From contig OZ023180.1 of NCBI GenBank assembly GCA_963995505.1, forward strand, positions 5,172,904-5,236,903: 64,000 nt of DNA. Direction: 5' to 3'. Position numbers and translations under genes: made by a program. This DNA comes from Hypericum androsaemum. Its lineage: Eukaryota > Streptophyta > Magnoliopsida > Malpighiales > Hypericaceae. Under the pieces are notes generated by a model. It ran no database searches and was not told the origin of the DNA. It saw only the letters and a program-made list of their open reading frames with translations. Positions 12,055 through 23,554 of this stretch are shown here, piece by piece (within the stretch, counting starts at the first letter, position 1; each line of letters starts with the position of its first letter).

Positions 12055-12797
12055 CTTGATTGAAAGACGTAGTTTTGTCTGAAGTTTTGTGATCTCTTCT
12101 GTATCTATGTTGGCGGTCGGCTGCCTCCCGGAAGAACTTCAACATGGCTTCCTCTTCTTCGTTCTAGAACGTAGTATAGAGCACCGAAGAATTATTAGAG
12201 ATGTGAATTTTAATGTGTAATCAATCCACCGACAGTTGGATTAATCAGTAATAAGACTATTTTAATTTAACAAATTATCTCAATTCAAGTAATTGAGAAC
12301 ACACCGGTGCTAATATTTATTACAATAACTTTGTCGCATTTCAAATGTTATATTTTACTCGAATCTAGATTAGTCGACTCAGTAAATATTTATATACTAA
12401 GATATTAACTAAAAACATAATTGGTTACTCATAAACTTCTTTTTCAAAATCGAATTGTTATCTAATATATTCTGTTGTATCTATCCACGCATTTTCTTGT
12501 AAATTTTATATAAGATTTATTTTTCCTACAAAAGAATTGATTTACCTACCCGTGAAAAACTAGATTCATTCAGTATTGTTTATCCACGCATTTAAATAAA
12601 GAGAATATTGGGTATTGAGATTCTATTTCAGTATTTTCGTTGTTTTTTATAGGTAAATGTGTGTATTATTTTAGAAAACAATAGCTACTAGAGCTAGTCT
12701 AAAATTATTGTTGTTAATTACGGTCTACCTCTCTTTTTAAATTTAGAATTGGCGGTCTAAATTATTATGTTAATTGAAACTTTGTTCACAGCCTATA
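12055..12797. other. GRP-unit spacer, conserved upstream of copies 2 and 4
   Basis: No gene. From about 12290 it matches 47088-47586 with only scattered differences and 46290-46796 more loosely. In both latter places it runs straight into the GRP promoter segment CGTCACT. Here it is cut off from that promoter by the copia insertion. Confidence 0.65.
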
Positions 12798-12871
12798 ATA
12801 TATTGTTGTTTGTCGGAGGTGATGTACTTGATTATGATCCTGTATAATCGAGGCAAGAGTTAGACAGTTAT

Positions 12872-14171
12872 TACATTCATTAAAGGCGCGTTTGACAGTT
12901 ATTACATTCATCTTGAAGAGCCCCCTCTCGAGGTAACCCTTTCTTACAAAGGCACCGGCCTTGGTCAGAACAAACCTATCAGCCTCAAATACTAGCTTCA
13001 TCCCAGTTTTGCTCAACAGAGAGCCGGATACTAAATTCTTACGAATGTCTGGGACATGCAGCACATTCTTGAGGGTCAGCTTTTTTCCGGAGGTCAGCTT
13101 CAGCACCACCTGGCCTAGTCCAACTATGGGAGAAGTTGCAGAGTTACCCATGAACAACTTCCGCCCGTTGATGGCTGTTTAGGTCGAGAACATCTCCTTG
13201 TCTGAGCAGATGTGTCGGGTTGCCCCTATGTCTATGAACTAGTCTCTTGGGTTATCCACCAGATTAGCTTCAAACACCACGGTGGATAAGTCTAGCTCAA
13301 ACAGGTCTTCGGCCAGATTTGCCTTCTCACGATCGTCCCTCTTTGGCAGGCGATAATCTTTTGCCATGTGACCGGGTTTGTCGCAGTTGTAGCAATTACC
13401 CTTGATCTTCTTAGCTTTCTTTTTCTTTGGCTCTTGCTTCTCTTACTTATTCCCAGACTTCTTTCTCTTCTTTTCAGTACCACCTTCGGAGAGGTGTACC
13501 TTAGCCTCGGAGTTGGTCCTGCCGGTCTTGACTTCGGACTTTCGGTTATCTTCCTCGATCCTTAGTCTCACGATCAGGCCTTCCAGCCCCATGTCCTTCC
13601 TCTTATGCTTGAGGTAGTTCTTGAAGTCCTTCCACATAGGGGGTAGCTTCTGGATCAGAGCAGCCACCTGGAAGGATTCACTGAGTTGCATGCCTTCGGC
13701 GTGAATCTCGCGTAGAATCAGCTGTAGCTCTTGGACTTGGTCTATAACCTTCTTGGAGTATACCATTTGGAAGTCGAGGAACCTTCCGACGATAAATTTC
13801 TTCATCCCGGCATACTCCATTTTGTACTTCTTCTCCAGGAAGTCCCACAATTCTTTCGCAGTCTTGGTACCTGTATAAACATTGTAGAAGGCATCGTCTA
13901 AGCCATTCAGGACATAGTTACGACATAGGAAGTCGCTGTGACTCCATGCATCGAGGGTGTTGATCTTCTGTGGATCAGCCTCATTTTTTGCCACCTTCGG
14001 AGCCTCTTCCTTCAAGAATCGGACCAGGTTGAATGTCGTCAGGTAGAATAGCATCTTCTGTTGCCATCTCTTGAACTCGGTACCATTGAACTTGGCCGGC
14101 CTTTCGGCGTGGACAGTTCCCGGGACCACTGGCACTGGTGCTGAGCTTGTTGATGCCATCTTCAAGTACAC
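12872..14171 (-). pseudogene. Copia gag-protease, second partial copy
   Basis: The gag part begins [18 protein letters not shown], then [20 protein letters not shown], a typical UBN2/copia capsid domain. A stop near 13443 follows the Lys-rich linker. The frame then resumes with the zinc knuckle (CYNC...GHMAKDY, with the last Cys replaced by Tyr) and a protease remnant at 12786-13157 (FMGNSATSPIVGLGQVVLKL). Integrase, RT and RNase H are missing because the copy is joined to a leader fragment at 12871. Its gag N-terminus is better kept than that of its neighbour at 15725-17413. Confidence 0.75.
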
Positions 14172-14936
14172 AAATCTCGTCTTACGATTGTTATTTGTCG
14201 AAGGTGGTGTACTTGATTAGGATCTTGTATAGTCGAGGCAAGAGTTAGACTCTTTCTCCGTAAGACGAGATTGACCTGTATTCAGTGCTTACGGGCTGCG
14301 GCAATCATCCTCAAAATACAATGACTAGGCTACTTCCGAGTTCGTAGCACAACGATTCTCGAAGCTTCAGGCGAACCTTGGAAATTTGGAAATTTCTGAG
14401 AGAGGAAGAGAGAGCCTACAATTACTAATGAATGCTTATGCAAGTTGTAGTGAGGTGAGTGCAAATAATGAGGGATGGGCCTATTTATAGGCGCTGGATG
14501 GGAGGGAGGCAAGCACTCCGAAGGGGCACGTCCGTTCGGCTAGTAAGCAGGCTGGCTACGCTCGTGGCCCTTCGGTGGCATTCTGGATCCTTCCAGGTGC
14601 GCCCAGACTAGGTTGTGATCGCTCGGAGGGACATGCCTACGCTCGCACTCCTTTACGAGGGATCTCGCAACCCTTCGGTCGTCTGGAAATTTCCAAGATG
14701 TTCCAGCCCTTCGTGCCTTTTCAGTGGCCATCTTGGAAGGCGCTCGCAGCCCCTCGTCACTTCGATAGCTACACAACTCTCTCCAGACTCTTGCAAAATA
14801 CTTAAGGCTCCTCCAGCTCCTCACGACGATGCGCACGTGCAAAGTGCCAAGTGCGCCACAAAGTGCCCATTGCGACCTGGGTCCAATGTGCCATGCACAC
14901 ACACACGTGCGCGTGTGCAAGCACGTGCGCGCAACC
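14172..14936 (-). repeat. Internal LTR/leader segment of the composite copia
   Basis: This aligns with the leader and LTR at 17414-17995: shared TTCTCGAAGCTTCAGG, GGCCTATTTATAGGCGCTGG and the GC-rich cluster with repeated CGTGC. Its right edge meets RT coding sequence at about 14936. It is the junction between the two copia parts. Confidence 0.65.
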
Positions 14937-15091
14937 TAAAGGTTTGCAACCTGGTAGAAGATCCATGATTTCCCATGTGTAGTTTTGCATGATGGATTCT
15001 ATCTCACTATTGATAGATTCTTTCCAGAGAGGAGCATCCGGACTAGATAATGCCTCTTGGACTATCCCAGGTTCATTTTCTATCATGTAGT

Positions 15092-17413
15092 TTAGAAAAT
15101 CTGGCCAAACGACTTGGCTACTTTGGTCCTCTTACTCCGTCTAGGTTCCTCAGCACCTTGATCAGAGCCTTGTGTAGCTTCATAACTTCTTTTGTATGAG
15201 CTTACTTCTTTCGTTTCTTTTTTAGGAAAGATATTCTCAAAGAATGTTGCATTCATTGATTCCATGACCATTCCCTCGTTGATTTCAGAGTTTTCAGACT
15301 TGTGCACTAGAAATCGGTATACGCTACTGTTGTGGGCATATCTGATAAAGATGCAGTCAACGATCTTGGGTCCTATTCTCACCCTTTTAGGCGGAGGTAT
15401 TTCTACCTTGGCTAGGCAACCCCACACTTTAAGGTAACCGTAGGAAGACTTTCTCCCTTTCCATAATTCATATGGGGTTTTGTCTCTTTTCTTGTGCGGC
15501 AATTTGTTTAGAATGTGATTAGCTGATAGCATAGCTTCCCTCCACAAGTTCTGTGGTAAGCTCGACCTAATCAACATAGCATTCATCATCTCCTTAAGAG
15601 TTCGATTCTTGCGCTCAGCTACGCCGTTTGATTGAGGAGAATATGGAGCAGTTGTCTGATGAATAATGCCATGTTGTTGGCAGAATTCCTCAAACGGAGC
15701 TACATATTCTCCCCCTCTATCACTTCAAATTATTTTAATTTTAGTGCTAAGTTGATTTTCAATCTCATTCTTATAACTCTTGAAAGCTTCTAGAGCTTCG
15801 TCTTTTCCTTTAAAGAGGTGTACATAACAGTACCTCGTGCAATCGTCAATAAACGTGATGAAATACTTTTTCCCACCTCTAGTTTGCACTTGTTTCATAT
15901 CGCATATGTCGGTATGAATTAACTCTAAAAGTGTAGTACTTCTTTCCACTGAATGAAAAGGTGCTTTGGTCATTTTTGCCTCTACACATACTTCACATTT
16001 ATTGTTCGGGTCAAACTCCATTTTAGGCAATAAATTTAAATTTACTAACTTTCTTAGTGAGCTCAAATTTACGTGTCCTAGTCTATCATGCCATAAGTTA
16101 GAACACTCAGCCAAATAAGAAGAACTCATAACTTTATTAGGGCCATTAAAAGTGCGTTTGACAGTTATTACATTCATCTTGAAGAGCCCCCTCTCGAGGT
16201 AACCTTTTACTACAAAGGCACTGGCCTTGGTCAGAACAAACCTATCGGCCTCATATACTAGCTTCATCCCAGCTTTGTTCAACAGTGAGCCGGATACTAA
16301 ATTCTTACGAATGTCTGGGACATGCAGCACATCCTTGACGGTCAGCTCTTTTCCAGAGGTCAGCTTTAGTACCACCTGATCTAGTCCAACTACGGGAGAA
16401 GTTGCAGAGTTATCCATGAACAACTTTCGCCCGTTGATGGCTATGTAGGTCGAGAACATCTCCTTGTCTAAGCAGATGTGTCGGGTTATCCCTGTGTCTA
16501 TGAACCACTCTCTTGGGTTATCCATCAGATTAGCTTCAAACACCACGGTGGATAAGTCTAGCTCAAACAGGTCTTCGGCCAGATTTGCCTTCTCACGATC
16601 GTCCCTCTTTGGCAGGCGATAATCTTTTGCCATGTGACCGAGTTTGTCGCAGTTGTAGCAATTGTCCTTGATCTTCTTAGCTTTCTTTTTCTTTGACTCT
16701 TGCTTCTCCTGCTTATTCCCGGGCTTCTTCCTCTTCTTTCCAGTACCACCTTCGGCGAGGTGTACCTTAGCCTCGGAGTTGGTCCTGCCGGTCTTGACTT
16801 CGGACTTTTGGTTGTCTTCCTCGATCCTTAGTCTCACGATTAGGTCTTCAAGCCCCATGTCCTTCCTCTTATGCTTGAGGTAGTTCTTGAAGTCCTTCCA
16901 CAGAGGGGGTAGCTTCTCGATCAGAGCAGCCACCTGGAAGGATTTGCTGAGTTGCATACCTTCGGCGTGAATCTCAGGTAGAATCAGCTGCAGCTCTTGG
17001 ACTTGGTCTATGACCTTCTTGGAGTCCACCATTTGGAAGTCAAGGAACCTTTCGACGATAAATTTCTTCATCCCGGCATCCTCCGTTTTGTACTTCTTCT
17101 CCAGGGAGTCCCACAATTTTTTCGCAGTCTTGGTACCTGCATAAATATTGTAGAGAGCATTGTCTAATCCATTCAAGACATAGTTACGACATAGGAAGTC
17201 GCCGTGACTCCGTGCATCGAGGGCGTTGATCTTTTGTGGATCAGCCTCATTTTCTGCCACCTTGGAGCCTCTTCCTTTAAGAATCAGACTAGGTTGAGCG
17301 TCGTCAGGTAGAACAGCATCTTCTGTTGCCATCTCTTGAACTCGGTGGCCGGCCTTTCGGCGTGGACAGTTCTCGGGACCGCTGGCACTAGTGCTAAGCT
17401 TGTTGATGCCATT
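15092..17413 (-). pseudogene. Copia gag-protease-integrase, first copy
   Basis: The gag Met is near 17413 ([13 protein letters not shown]), with a frame break before 17332. From there a 535-codon frame carries capsid sequence, a zinc knuckle ([14 protein letters not shown]), a protease site ([10 protein letters not shown]), the pre-integrase motif [14 protein letters not shown] and the integrase core ([14 protein letters not shown]). TGA at 15725-15727 stops it where SDRGGEY should follow; a CGA to TGA change would explain this. Integrase continues to about 15092 (SPQSNGVAERKNR, then the NHILNKLPHKKRDKTPYELW region). RT begins in another frame (SPDAPLWKESINSEI) and is cut at about 14936. Not functional. 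Confidence 0.82.
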
Positions 17414-17695
17414 TTCAAGTACACAAATCTCGTCTTACGATTGTTGTATAGTCGAGGCAAGAGTTAGACTCTTTCTCCGTAAGACAAGATTGCCCCATAT
17501 TCAGTGCTTACAGACTGCGGCAATCGTCCCTAAGATACAACGACTAGGCTGCTTTCGTGTTCATAGCACAACGATTCTCGAAGCTTCAGGTGAACCTCAG
17601 AAATTTGAAACTTTCTGAGCGAGGGAGAGAGAGCCTACAATTGCTAACGAATGCTTATGCAAGTTGTAGTGGGGTGAGTGCAAATGATGAGGGAT

Positions 17696-17708
17696 GGGCC
17701 TATTTATA
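17696..17708 (-). promoter_or_regulatory. TATA box of the copia LTR (minus strand)
   Basis: On the minus strand the LTR reads CGCCTATAAATAGGCCC, a strong plant TATA box. It directs transcription leftward into gag, away from GRP copy 2. The paired sequence in the internal LTR is near 14470-14482. Confidence 0.6.
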
Positions 17709-18269
17709 GGCGCTGGATGGGAGGGAGGCAGGCACTCCGAAGGGGTGCGTCCGTTTGGCCGGCAGGCAGGCAGGCAGAGCTCGTGGCCCTTCGGTGATAT
17801 TCTGGATCCTTCCAGGTGCGCCCAGGCCAGGTTGTGACCGCTCGGGGGGACAGACCTATGCTCGCACTCCTTCACGAGGGATCTCGCAACCCTTCGGCCG
17901 TCTGAAAATTTCCAGGATATTCCAGACATGCGTCTAATGCGCCATGCGAACACGCACGTGCGCGTGCTAATGCTCGTGCTCGTGCTACGCACCATCCTCG
18001 TCGCGGACCGAGTTGGCTATCCAGGTGGTCAACTTATTTCCTAGTCAATATGGAAAAACTTCTTATAAACAAGAAAATCTTCCTTGTTGTTTCCAATGTC
18101 GTAATGCACTTTCCATTTTTACTTTGGGCTTTCCACTTGAGCCTTCCACTTTTGGACTTTCTACTTGGGCCTTCCACTTTTAAGCTTTGCATTGAAGTTT
18201 CATTCAATTTTTTCCTAACATACGTCACTAGGAAGAGTAAGCACGAAAGCGACATGCACGCTGAATATC

Positions 18270-18276
18270 TATAAAA
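18270..18276 (+). promoter_or_regulatory. TATA box of GRP copy 2
   Basis: TATAAAA sits 80 bp upstream of the start codon. The composite copia element ends only 49 bp upstream of it, so the original distal promoter is cut off. Copy 4 has the same TATA box at 47635 with the native upstream spacer still attached. Confidence 0.75.
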
Positions 18277-18355
18277 GGGTGTGAAGCTGCAACACAATTT
18301 CTCACATCTCCCTCATCATCACCAGCAATATACATTATCCACGATTGGGTCAAAT

Positions 18356-19220
18356 ATGGCTTCCTCTAAGAATTTGTTTCTTGTGTTTTGTGCTGTCCTT
18401 ACTCTTGCTCTCCTAGTTTCTGCTGGTAAGTGTATGCATAAATTAAATAATATTATATTATTATATCTTCTATATTAAACGGACTATTTGAACACACAAA
18501 TATCATGGTGTGTGCTTTTCGTGTAACTGGATTAATAAAAAGGCAATAAATGGGACAGATGAAATATTATCCTGTACAATTTGCCATAAATTTCTGTTGC
18601 GGCATATAATTAGCAAGCCAGATTTATGTTGAAACCATATAATAAGAGTTATATATATAGACATGTATATATAAACGAGTATCATAAAGTTATTTTATTT
18701 TAAAAAAAATTTCAAATGTACCAGTATCAAATATTTTTTGAGAAAATTTAAAATATTTTTAATGGATCCGAACAGAAAGATTTTCTTCGGGATTAAAAAT
18801 TTCATTTTATATCTGAACAAGTACCTAGTTTTGATATTTATTAGGATCTCATTTTGGATGATAAATTGAGAATAATTTATAACGAGATTAACATCAAAGT
18901 TGAATCTCCGCAAATTAGTAAAAGAAATATATGCGTTCATCTTATTATCCCTTTAGAAAATTATACACCAGGCTGACTCCTATCTAGCTCTATGGTTTTG
19001 CCTTTGCGTATAACAAAAAAAATTAACCAATAATGCAGATGAGAGCAAACCTGAGGGCGTCGCCGTCGACGGACACGGTGGTGGGCACGGAGGATACGGT
19101 GGTGGAGGATACGGGGGTGGGCACGGTGGAGAATACGGGAGTGGACACGGAGGATACGGGGGTGGAGGAGGATACGGGAGTGGCGGATCCCACCACCATC
19201 ATTGCCCACATGGATGCTGA
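18356..19220 (+). CDS. Secreted Gly/His-rich protein ending CPHGC (GRP copy 2, intact)
   Basis: Join of exon 1 (18356-18425) and exon 2 (19039-19220); intron 18426-19038 begins GTAAGT and ends ATGCAG. The product is 83 residues. Residues 1-23 form a signal peptide (MASSKNLFLVFC...LLVSA); the mature chain begins DESKPEG, followed by about 40 residues of GGGHGGYGG-type repeats rich in Gly, His and Tyr, then HHHHCPHGC. The layout resembles secreted plant GRPs of the shepherin/AtGRP-3 type, where Gly/His-rich stretches are antimicrobial, and the His and Cys residues suggest metal binding; both roles are inferred from similarity. The upstream in-frame ATG at 18281 would add 25 residues but lies just after the TATA box, so it is treated as 5' UTR. 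Only intact member of the four. A different family of cell-wall GRPs is possible. Confidence 0.85.
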
Positions 19221-20089
19221 AGTGGACCCACACGCTTGCTACATGTTAAATAAGGACTGCCACCACTAGCATGGGAGTATGATCTTATTAGATGTTGTGT
19301 GCTTACGTGTTCTGTCGTGTTTACTCCCATTGTTAGGGTTACTGGTCCAGTTACTATGCATCTGTTGTAAATTAATTGCTGGTGTCTTGTCTATCGAATA
19401 ATAAATACGTGTTTCTATTATTCTTTGGCATACACTTTCATATACATTAATCACCACTGATTAGAATTTGAGGATGGTCATACCCTGCAAATGAAGACGA
19501 CTCTTCTTTCCCGAAATCGAACAATTTTAATCAAGTTCCTTCGTTCGAGCATATATACCTATTATATTTCCAGTTTACCTTGTCGCAACGATCATGGGAA
19601 TTCTCCGTAAAAACAAACCAGGAAATATTTAATCAAGTCACAAATGGTAAGTTTCATCAAGAAATTCTTTAATATTACGAACAGCTACCATCCTGCGATA
19701 AATTATCAGATATTTTAGTTTTCTTATATTTATGCTCGAATATCAAATGGTAGTAGAATTGTCTTTTACAAATTTTAACCTTTTTATTTTAAAAAATAAT
19801 AAACTTTTATTTGTGTAAACAAAACTTTAACTAGTTTTTTTGTCAAGTTTAAATAACCTCATATGTGTTGAGTGTTGGATACGATTTGTTTTCTTTTTGG
19901 TATCGTTTTGGGATAGTAAAGAAGGCCCTTAGGGTTTGAACTTCATCGGGCTTCGGTTCTTCCTCATTTTATTCGGTTGTACCGTATTGATAAAAAATAG
20001 TTCTATCTTACAATTGCGTAAATATGAAATTTTTTTGGGGAACAAGATTGTAGAAAAAATGATGGAATTGTGAATAAATGCCCATTATA
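19221..20089 (+). other. 3' UTR and downstream flank of GRP copy 2
   Basis: Likely poly-A signals are AATAAATA near 19400 and AAATAAGG near 19250. The rest is AT-rich with no gene. A stretch near 19920-20000 ending GTACCGTATTGATAAAAAAT may be a LINE 3' tail. The block is repeated at 48613-49481. Confidence 0.5.
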
Positions 20090-20446
20090 TAAGACTATCC
20101 ACAACAACAATCCACCAAATTTAGTTCGCAGAATAAATAAATAATTTTTCTCTCATCCATACCCAATCCAAGCCAATTACATATTTTCCTACCCATAGCA
20201 GCAACCCATTTCACAGAATAAACAATTAATTTCTCTCTCATTCACATATTATCTACTATCATTTTTTGGAATACTAAATTAGATAGAAATACTCGAGGTA
20301 CAAATAAAAGATGAAAATGATAAATTACGAATACGAAAATTTCAAATTACAAATACAGAAATTTCAAATTACATAATTAATTATCATTTCCGAAATTTTG
20401 CCAAATATACTCAATTAAATCACTTTTCAGAGCGTTATGAGCTTCT

Positions 20447-21706
20447 CTATTGCGAAGTTAGTTGTTCCATAGCAGTCATGTAGGTGGATAGATTTCTGAT
20501 GCGTTCAGTAGAGAACTGAAAATGTTCTTCATTGTCCTCTTCATTTCGGAATTCGGCCGGATCATGATAATGGAGATATGTGTCTCGTTCGTCCTCGACT
20601 ATGACATTGTACAATATGATGCAAGCCTTCATAATTCTTCCCATTAACTCCTTGTCCCAAAGAAGACATGAACGTCGAATGAATACAAAACGAGCCTGTA
20701 GAACTCCAAATGCTCGCTCCACATCTTTTCTAGCAGCCTCTTGATGTTGAGCGAATAACTTGTATTTTAGGGTTGACGGAGACGTAATTGACTTGACAAA
20801 TGCAGTCCGTTGACGACCGTTGACATATGCCATATTATTTTGTCGACCGTCGACGACGTAACTCACTTTTGGTGCTCGGTCTTCCAAGAAATCACTAAAA
20901 ATAGGAGATCGGTGTAGTACATTAATATCATTGAGAGTACCTGGTGTTCCAAAGAAAGTATGTTATATCCATAAGTTATATGATGCAACTGCTTCTAGAA
21001 TAATTGTAGGCTTTCTGCTCCTTCCTGCATATAGCCCAGCCCATGCATTAGGATAATTTTTTCATTCCCAGTGCATACAGTCAATACTACCTATCATGCC
21101 CGGAAATCTACATTGTTCTCCAACGTAGAGAAGTCTTGCCAAATCCTGTGCATTAGGCTTTCTCAGGTACCCGTTCCCGAAGTAGAAAATTACACCTTCT
21201 ACGAACTTCATGAAAGCTTCCCGTGTTGTAGATGCACCCAATCTCAGGTATTCATTAACGACATCGGTTGATGTCCCATAAGCTAACACCCTCATAGCTC
21301 CAGTACATTTCTGTATGGCTGTTAGACCAAGGGTACCTGCAGTATTTTTTCTTTGTTGAAAATATTGGTCATTGGCACTAACCGCCTCCACAATGCGAAG
21401 GAATAATAGTCGTTGCATGCGAAACCTCATCCGGAAGACCACAAGTGAATACGTTGGCATGTTGACAAAATAGTCATTCATCAAGCGCTCCTCGCCAACT
21501 CTTCGTTCCCTATTGACATATCGCCTTCACCTTGGAGGTGGTGGAACTCCCTGGATCAAACTAGGATTGACTACGAACGCATCCTCGAGTAAGTGATCAA
21601 TTTGTCAATTTTGTTCACTTCTTCGTGCTTCCCATTCATCAAATTCGCTGGTGAATGAAGAACTAGAACTTGAATCTGAATCTGATGTATTTTCACTGAG
21701 AGACAT
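20447..21706 (-). pseudogene. Harbinger transposase (DDE_Tnp_4-like), block A
   Basis: One reading frame starting MSLSENTSDSDSS at 21706. Recognisable parts are the helix-turn-helix region (FRMRFRMQRLLFLRIVEAV), the first catalytic Asp in MIGSIDCMHWE, the second in GTLNDINVLH, and the final Glu in RKDVERAFGVLQARF, followed by ACIILYNVIVEDER. Stops are TGA near 21604, TGA in the PPR-RRY segment, TGA at 21062-21064 (after HWE) and TAA at 20963-20965 (WI-HTFFGTP). The stop near 21604 is absent in the block B copy, so it arose after the duplication. Acts in the nucleus with ORF1 when intact. Confidence 0.85.
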
Positions 21707-21779
21707 TTGTGATGAGATTTAATTTTAGTGAAGAATATTGGAAGGCTTTTGGGTATATTTAAGTTTGTTATGGTCACCA

Positions 21780-22110
21780 ATATATATAGAAGTATGGGCA
21801 TGGGTTGGATGACAAAAGTGAAGTGACAATACAAAAGGTACGAGATAAATTACCATAATTACGGGTATGGGTTGGATGAAAAAAGTGAAGTGACAATAGA
21901 AAAGGTACGAGACAAATTACCATAATTATGGGTATGGGTTGGATGACAAAGGTGAAGTGACAATACAATAGACACAAGACAAATTACATGAAATGAAGAA
22001 CAAATTACATGAAATGAATGACAAATTACATGAAATGAAGAACAAATTACATGAAATGAATGACAAATTACATGAAACGAAGAACAAAATACATGAAATG
22101 ATAAATTACT
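21780..22110. repeat. Two minisatellites between the Harbinger genes
   Basis: About 21785-21975 holds three units of roughly 67 bp built around GGGTATGGGTTGGATGA and AAGTGAAGTGACAATA. About 21965-22105 holds about six units of 22 bp of the type GACAAATTACATGAAATGA. The same arrays occur at 51170-51500. They explain the spurious minus-strand frames here. Confidence 0.85.
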
Positions 22111-22277
22111 AATTAGTTTTCAAACACTCGAGAAATTAGATTGCGCTTCATCTCTTCATCTTCTGGGGATAAGTGCTGTTTCGAAATCAAAGCAGTCAAC
22201 ATGATTTTTTCCAACTCCATATTCTTCATGGCCTCCCTTTTTTCATCTCGCTGGATTCTTTGTTGCTCCAGCTCCAT

Positions 22278-23150
22278 TCACTTCTTTAAAATTTTATTTT
22301 TATTATCTCTGGTTATTCTCAACGCACGAATTTCTGCTGCAACATCATCAGATGCCTTACCTTTTTCTTTCCTTTTTTTGGCAGCATCTCTACCCATAGG
22401 ACGGAAAATTATTGAAGATATGGTGATTAGATCTTCTGAGTTAGATGGGATTGAATAATCTCCTTCTTTGGTCGTCTTTGACCTCTTTGAGCTCCCACTA
22501 CTTTCTATATCCTCCTTCTCGTTCTGCGAAGGAAAATATGTTGAACCGTGATCTCCTTCTTCAATTTGCCACTTGGGATGTTTACACATAACTTCATTAA
22601 AAATAACTAGGTCAGCTCTTTCATAAAGTACTTGAGCTTCAGTCTCAACATCTACCTCGCTCATGCCGCTCTGCTTCCGTTTAAGTACTTCTCGGTATGC
22701 ACCAACCCACTTTGCTGCATTGACAGTAAGTCATTTATAATGACCATTTATTGAAGGCACGTTTCTTTCATGGATAGCTTCCGGGTTTTCTACTTGAGAA
22801 ACATGGTATTGTGCACTCACTCGGGACCATAGCGAGGCACACTTCTGATTTTTTCTGATAACGCTATCCTTGCTACAGTAGATGAAAGCTGACATTAGGG
22901 CAATGTCTTCTTTCACACTCCAACTACTTGGTGCAGGCTTTTTAGTTTTTTTCTCGCTAGACCCATCAAAGGACAAATGCTGTGGAATATTTTGTGGGAG
23001 TTGGTGTTGGAAAAACAGAATTTGGGAGAGATTTGGTAACAATTGAGAGCTATAAAAAGGTTGAGAGTCCGGATACTCTCCATAATTTTGATAAGTTGAA
23101 GGATTATAAGATCCAAAAGGATTATAATTTGGAGAATTAGGATCATTTGG
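22278..23150 (-). pseudogene. Harbinger ORF1 (Myb/SANT-like), block A
   Basis: The frame begins at a DPNDPNSPNYNPFGSYN stretch; its first codon is ATT here, perhaps a lost ATG. A Myb/SANT-like domain follows (SWSVKEDIALMSAFIYCSKD...CASLWSRVSAQYHV), then a C-terminal region (HPKWQIEEGD, later a Lys/Arg/Glu-rich coiled segment). TGA at 22731-22733 interrupts it after GHYK, where block B has CGA. ORF1 proteins of this type bind the element's DNA and help the transposase enter the nucleus (known for the superfamily). Confidence 0.75.
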
Positions 23151-23554
23151 ATCAATAGTAGAAAAATATTACAGAGAAAATTTAAAAGAAGAGATTATGT
23201 AGTAAAAGAATAGAGAATTTTAGATGGTGTATGAAAATATGTTAACATTGGACTCTATTTATAGAGATTTGAAAAATAATAATTTTCATTATTTTTTTTC
23301 GTTTTGCTAAAGATAAGGTCAGTTTAGATAACTACGAAAATCTTATCCAAAAATATCTATTTTTAACGAATAATATTATGCCAAGTGAAACTAAATAGAT
23401 AAATAAGTAAAAAAAATAGATCGCGAGCGGCGATCGGGCGACGAGCATCGCTCGATCGCTCCTCCCCTTTTCCCTTTTAATTTTTATTGATTTATTTTTT
23501 AATAATAAAATAACCACCCACGCAAGCTTTTGCTCGCTGATCCGGGTGGTCTAA

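Larger units (their letters stand above)
12798..18220 (-). mobile_element. Composite, rearranged Ty1/copia element
   Basis: Read on the minus strand from 18220: an LTR starting TGTTAGGAAAAAATTGAATG, leader, gag, protease, integrase and the first part of RT (to about 14936). There the RT coding sequence (ending LLPGCKPLG) jumps into a second LTR/leader (14936-14172), a second gag and protease (14171-12872), and then a stray leader piece (12871-12798). This looks like an LTR-int-LTR-int dimer with internal deletions. The same site without the insertion is seen at 46797 and 47585, where spacer joins GRP promoter directly. A clean 5-bp duplication is not visible. Confidence 0.8.
20093..23551 (-). 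mobile_element. PIF/Harbinger DNA transposon, block A copy
   Basis: Carries both genes typical of the superfamily on the minus strand: a Myb/SANT-like ORF1 (22278-23150) and a DDE transposase (20447-21706). I place the ends at GACTATCCAC and GGGTGGTC because both are flanked by the 3-bp TAA expected for Harbinger (20090-20092, 23552-23554) and because GAC...CC/GG...GTC are weakly inverted. Boundaries are tentative; the inverted repeats are poor. Both genes carry stops, so the copy is dead. Confidence 0.75.

Noticed and set aside
12144..12167. Mini-frame ATGGCTTCCTCT... ending TAG after seven codons, conserved at 46148
   Set aside because: Its first 12 bases match GRP exon 1, but the stop follows at once and the flanks do not match a GRP. 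Chance or a very old relic.
18961..19233. Antisense frames opposite the GRP exons (also 1601-1853, 48353-48625, 24800-25270)
   Set aside because: Low-complexity repeats keep antisense frames open; no promoter or domain supports them.
19033..19269. Open Val/Thr/Asp-rich frame over GRP copy 2 exon 2 (also 48425-48661)
   Set aside because: It is the shifted reading of the Gly/His codons. The spliced frame joins the signal peptide to the Gly/His-rich frame, so this is a shadow in the intact copies.
21571..21977. Minus-strand frames starting MYCHFTF and MCLLYCHF
   Set aside because: These come from the 67-bp minisatellite next to the transposase start and are not part of its frame.
21980..22100. 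CRISPR-like regular spacing
   Set aside because: It is a plain 22-bp tandem minisatellite without unique spacers, in a plant transposon.
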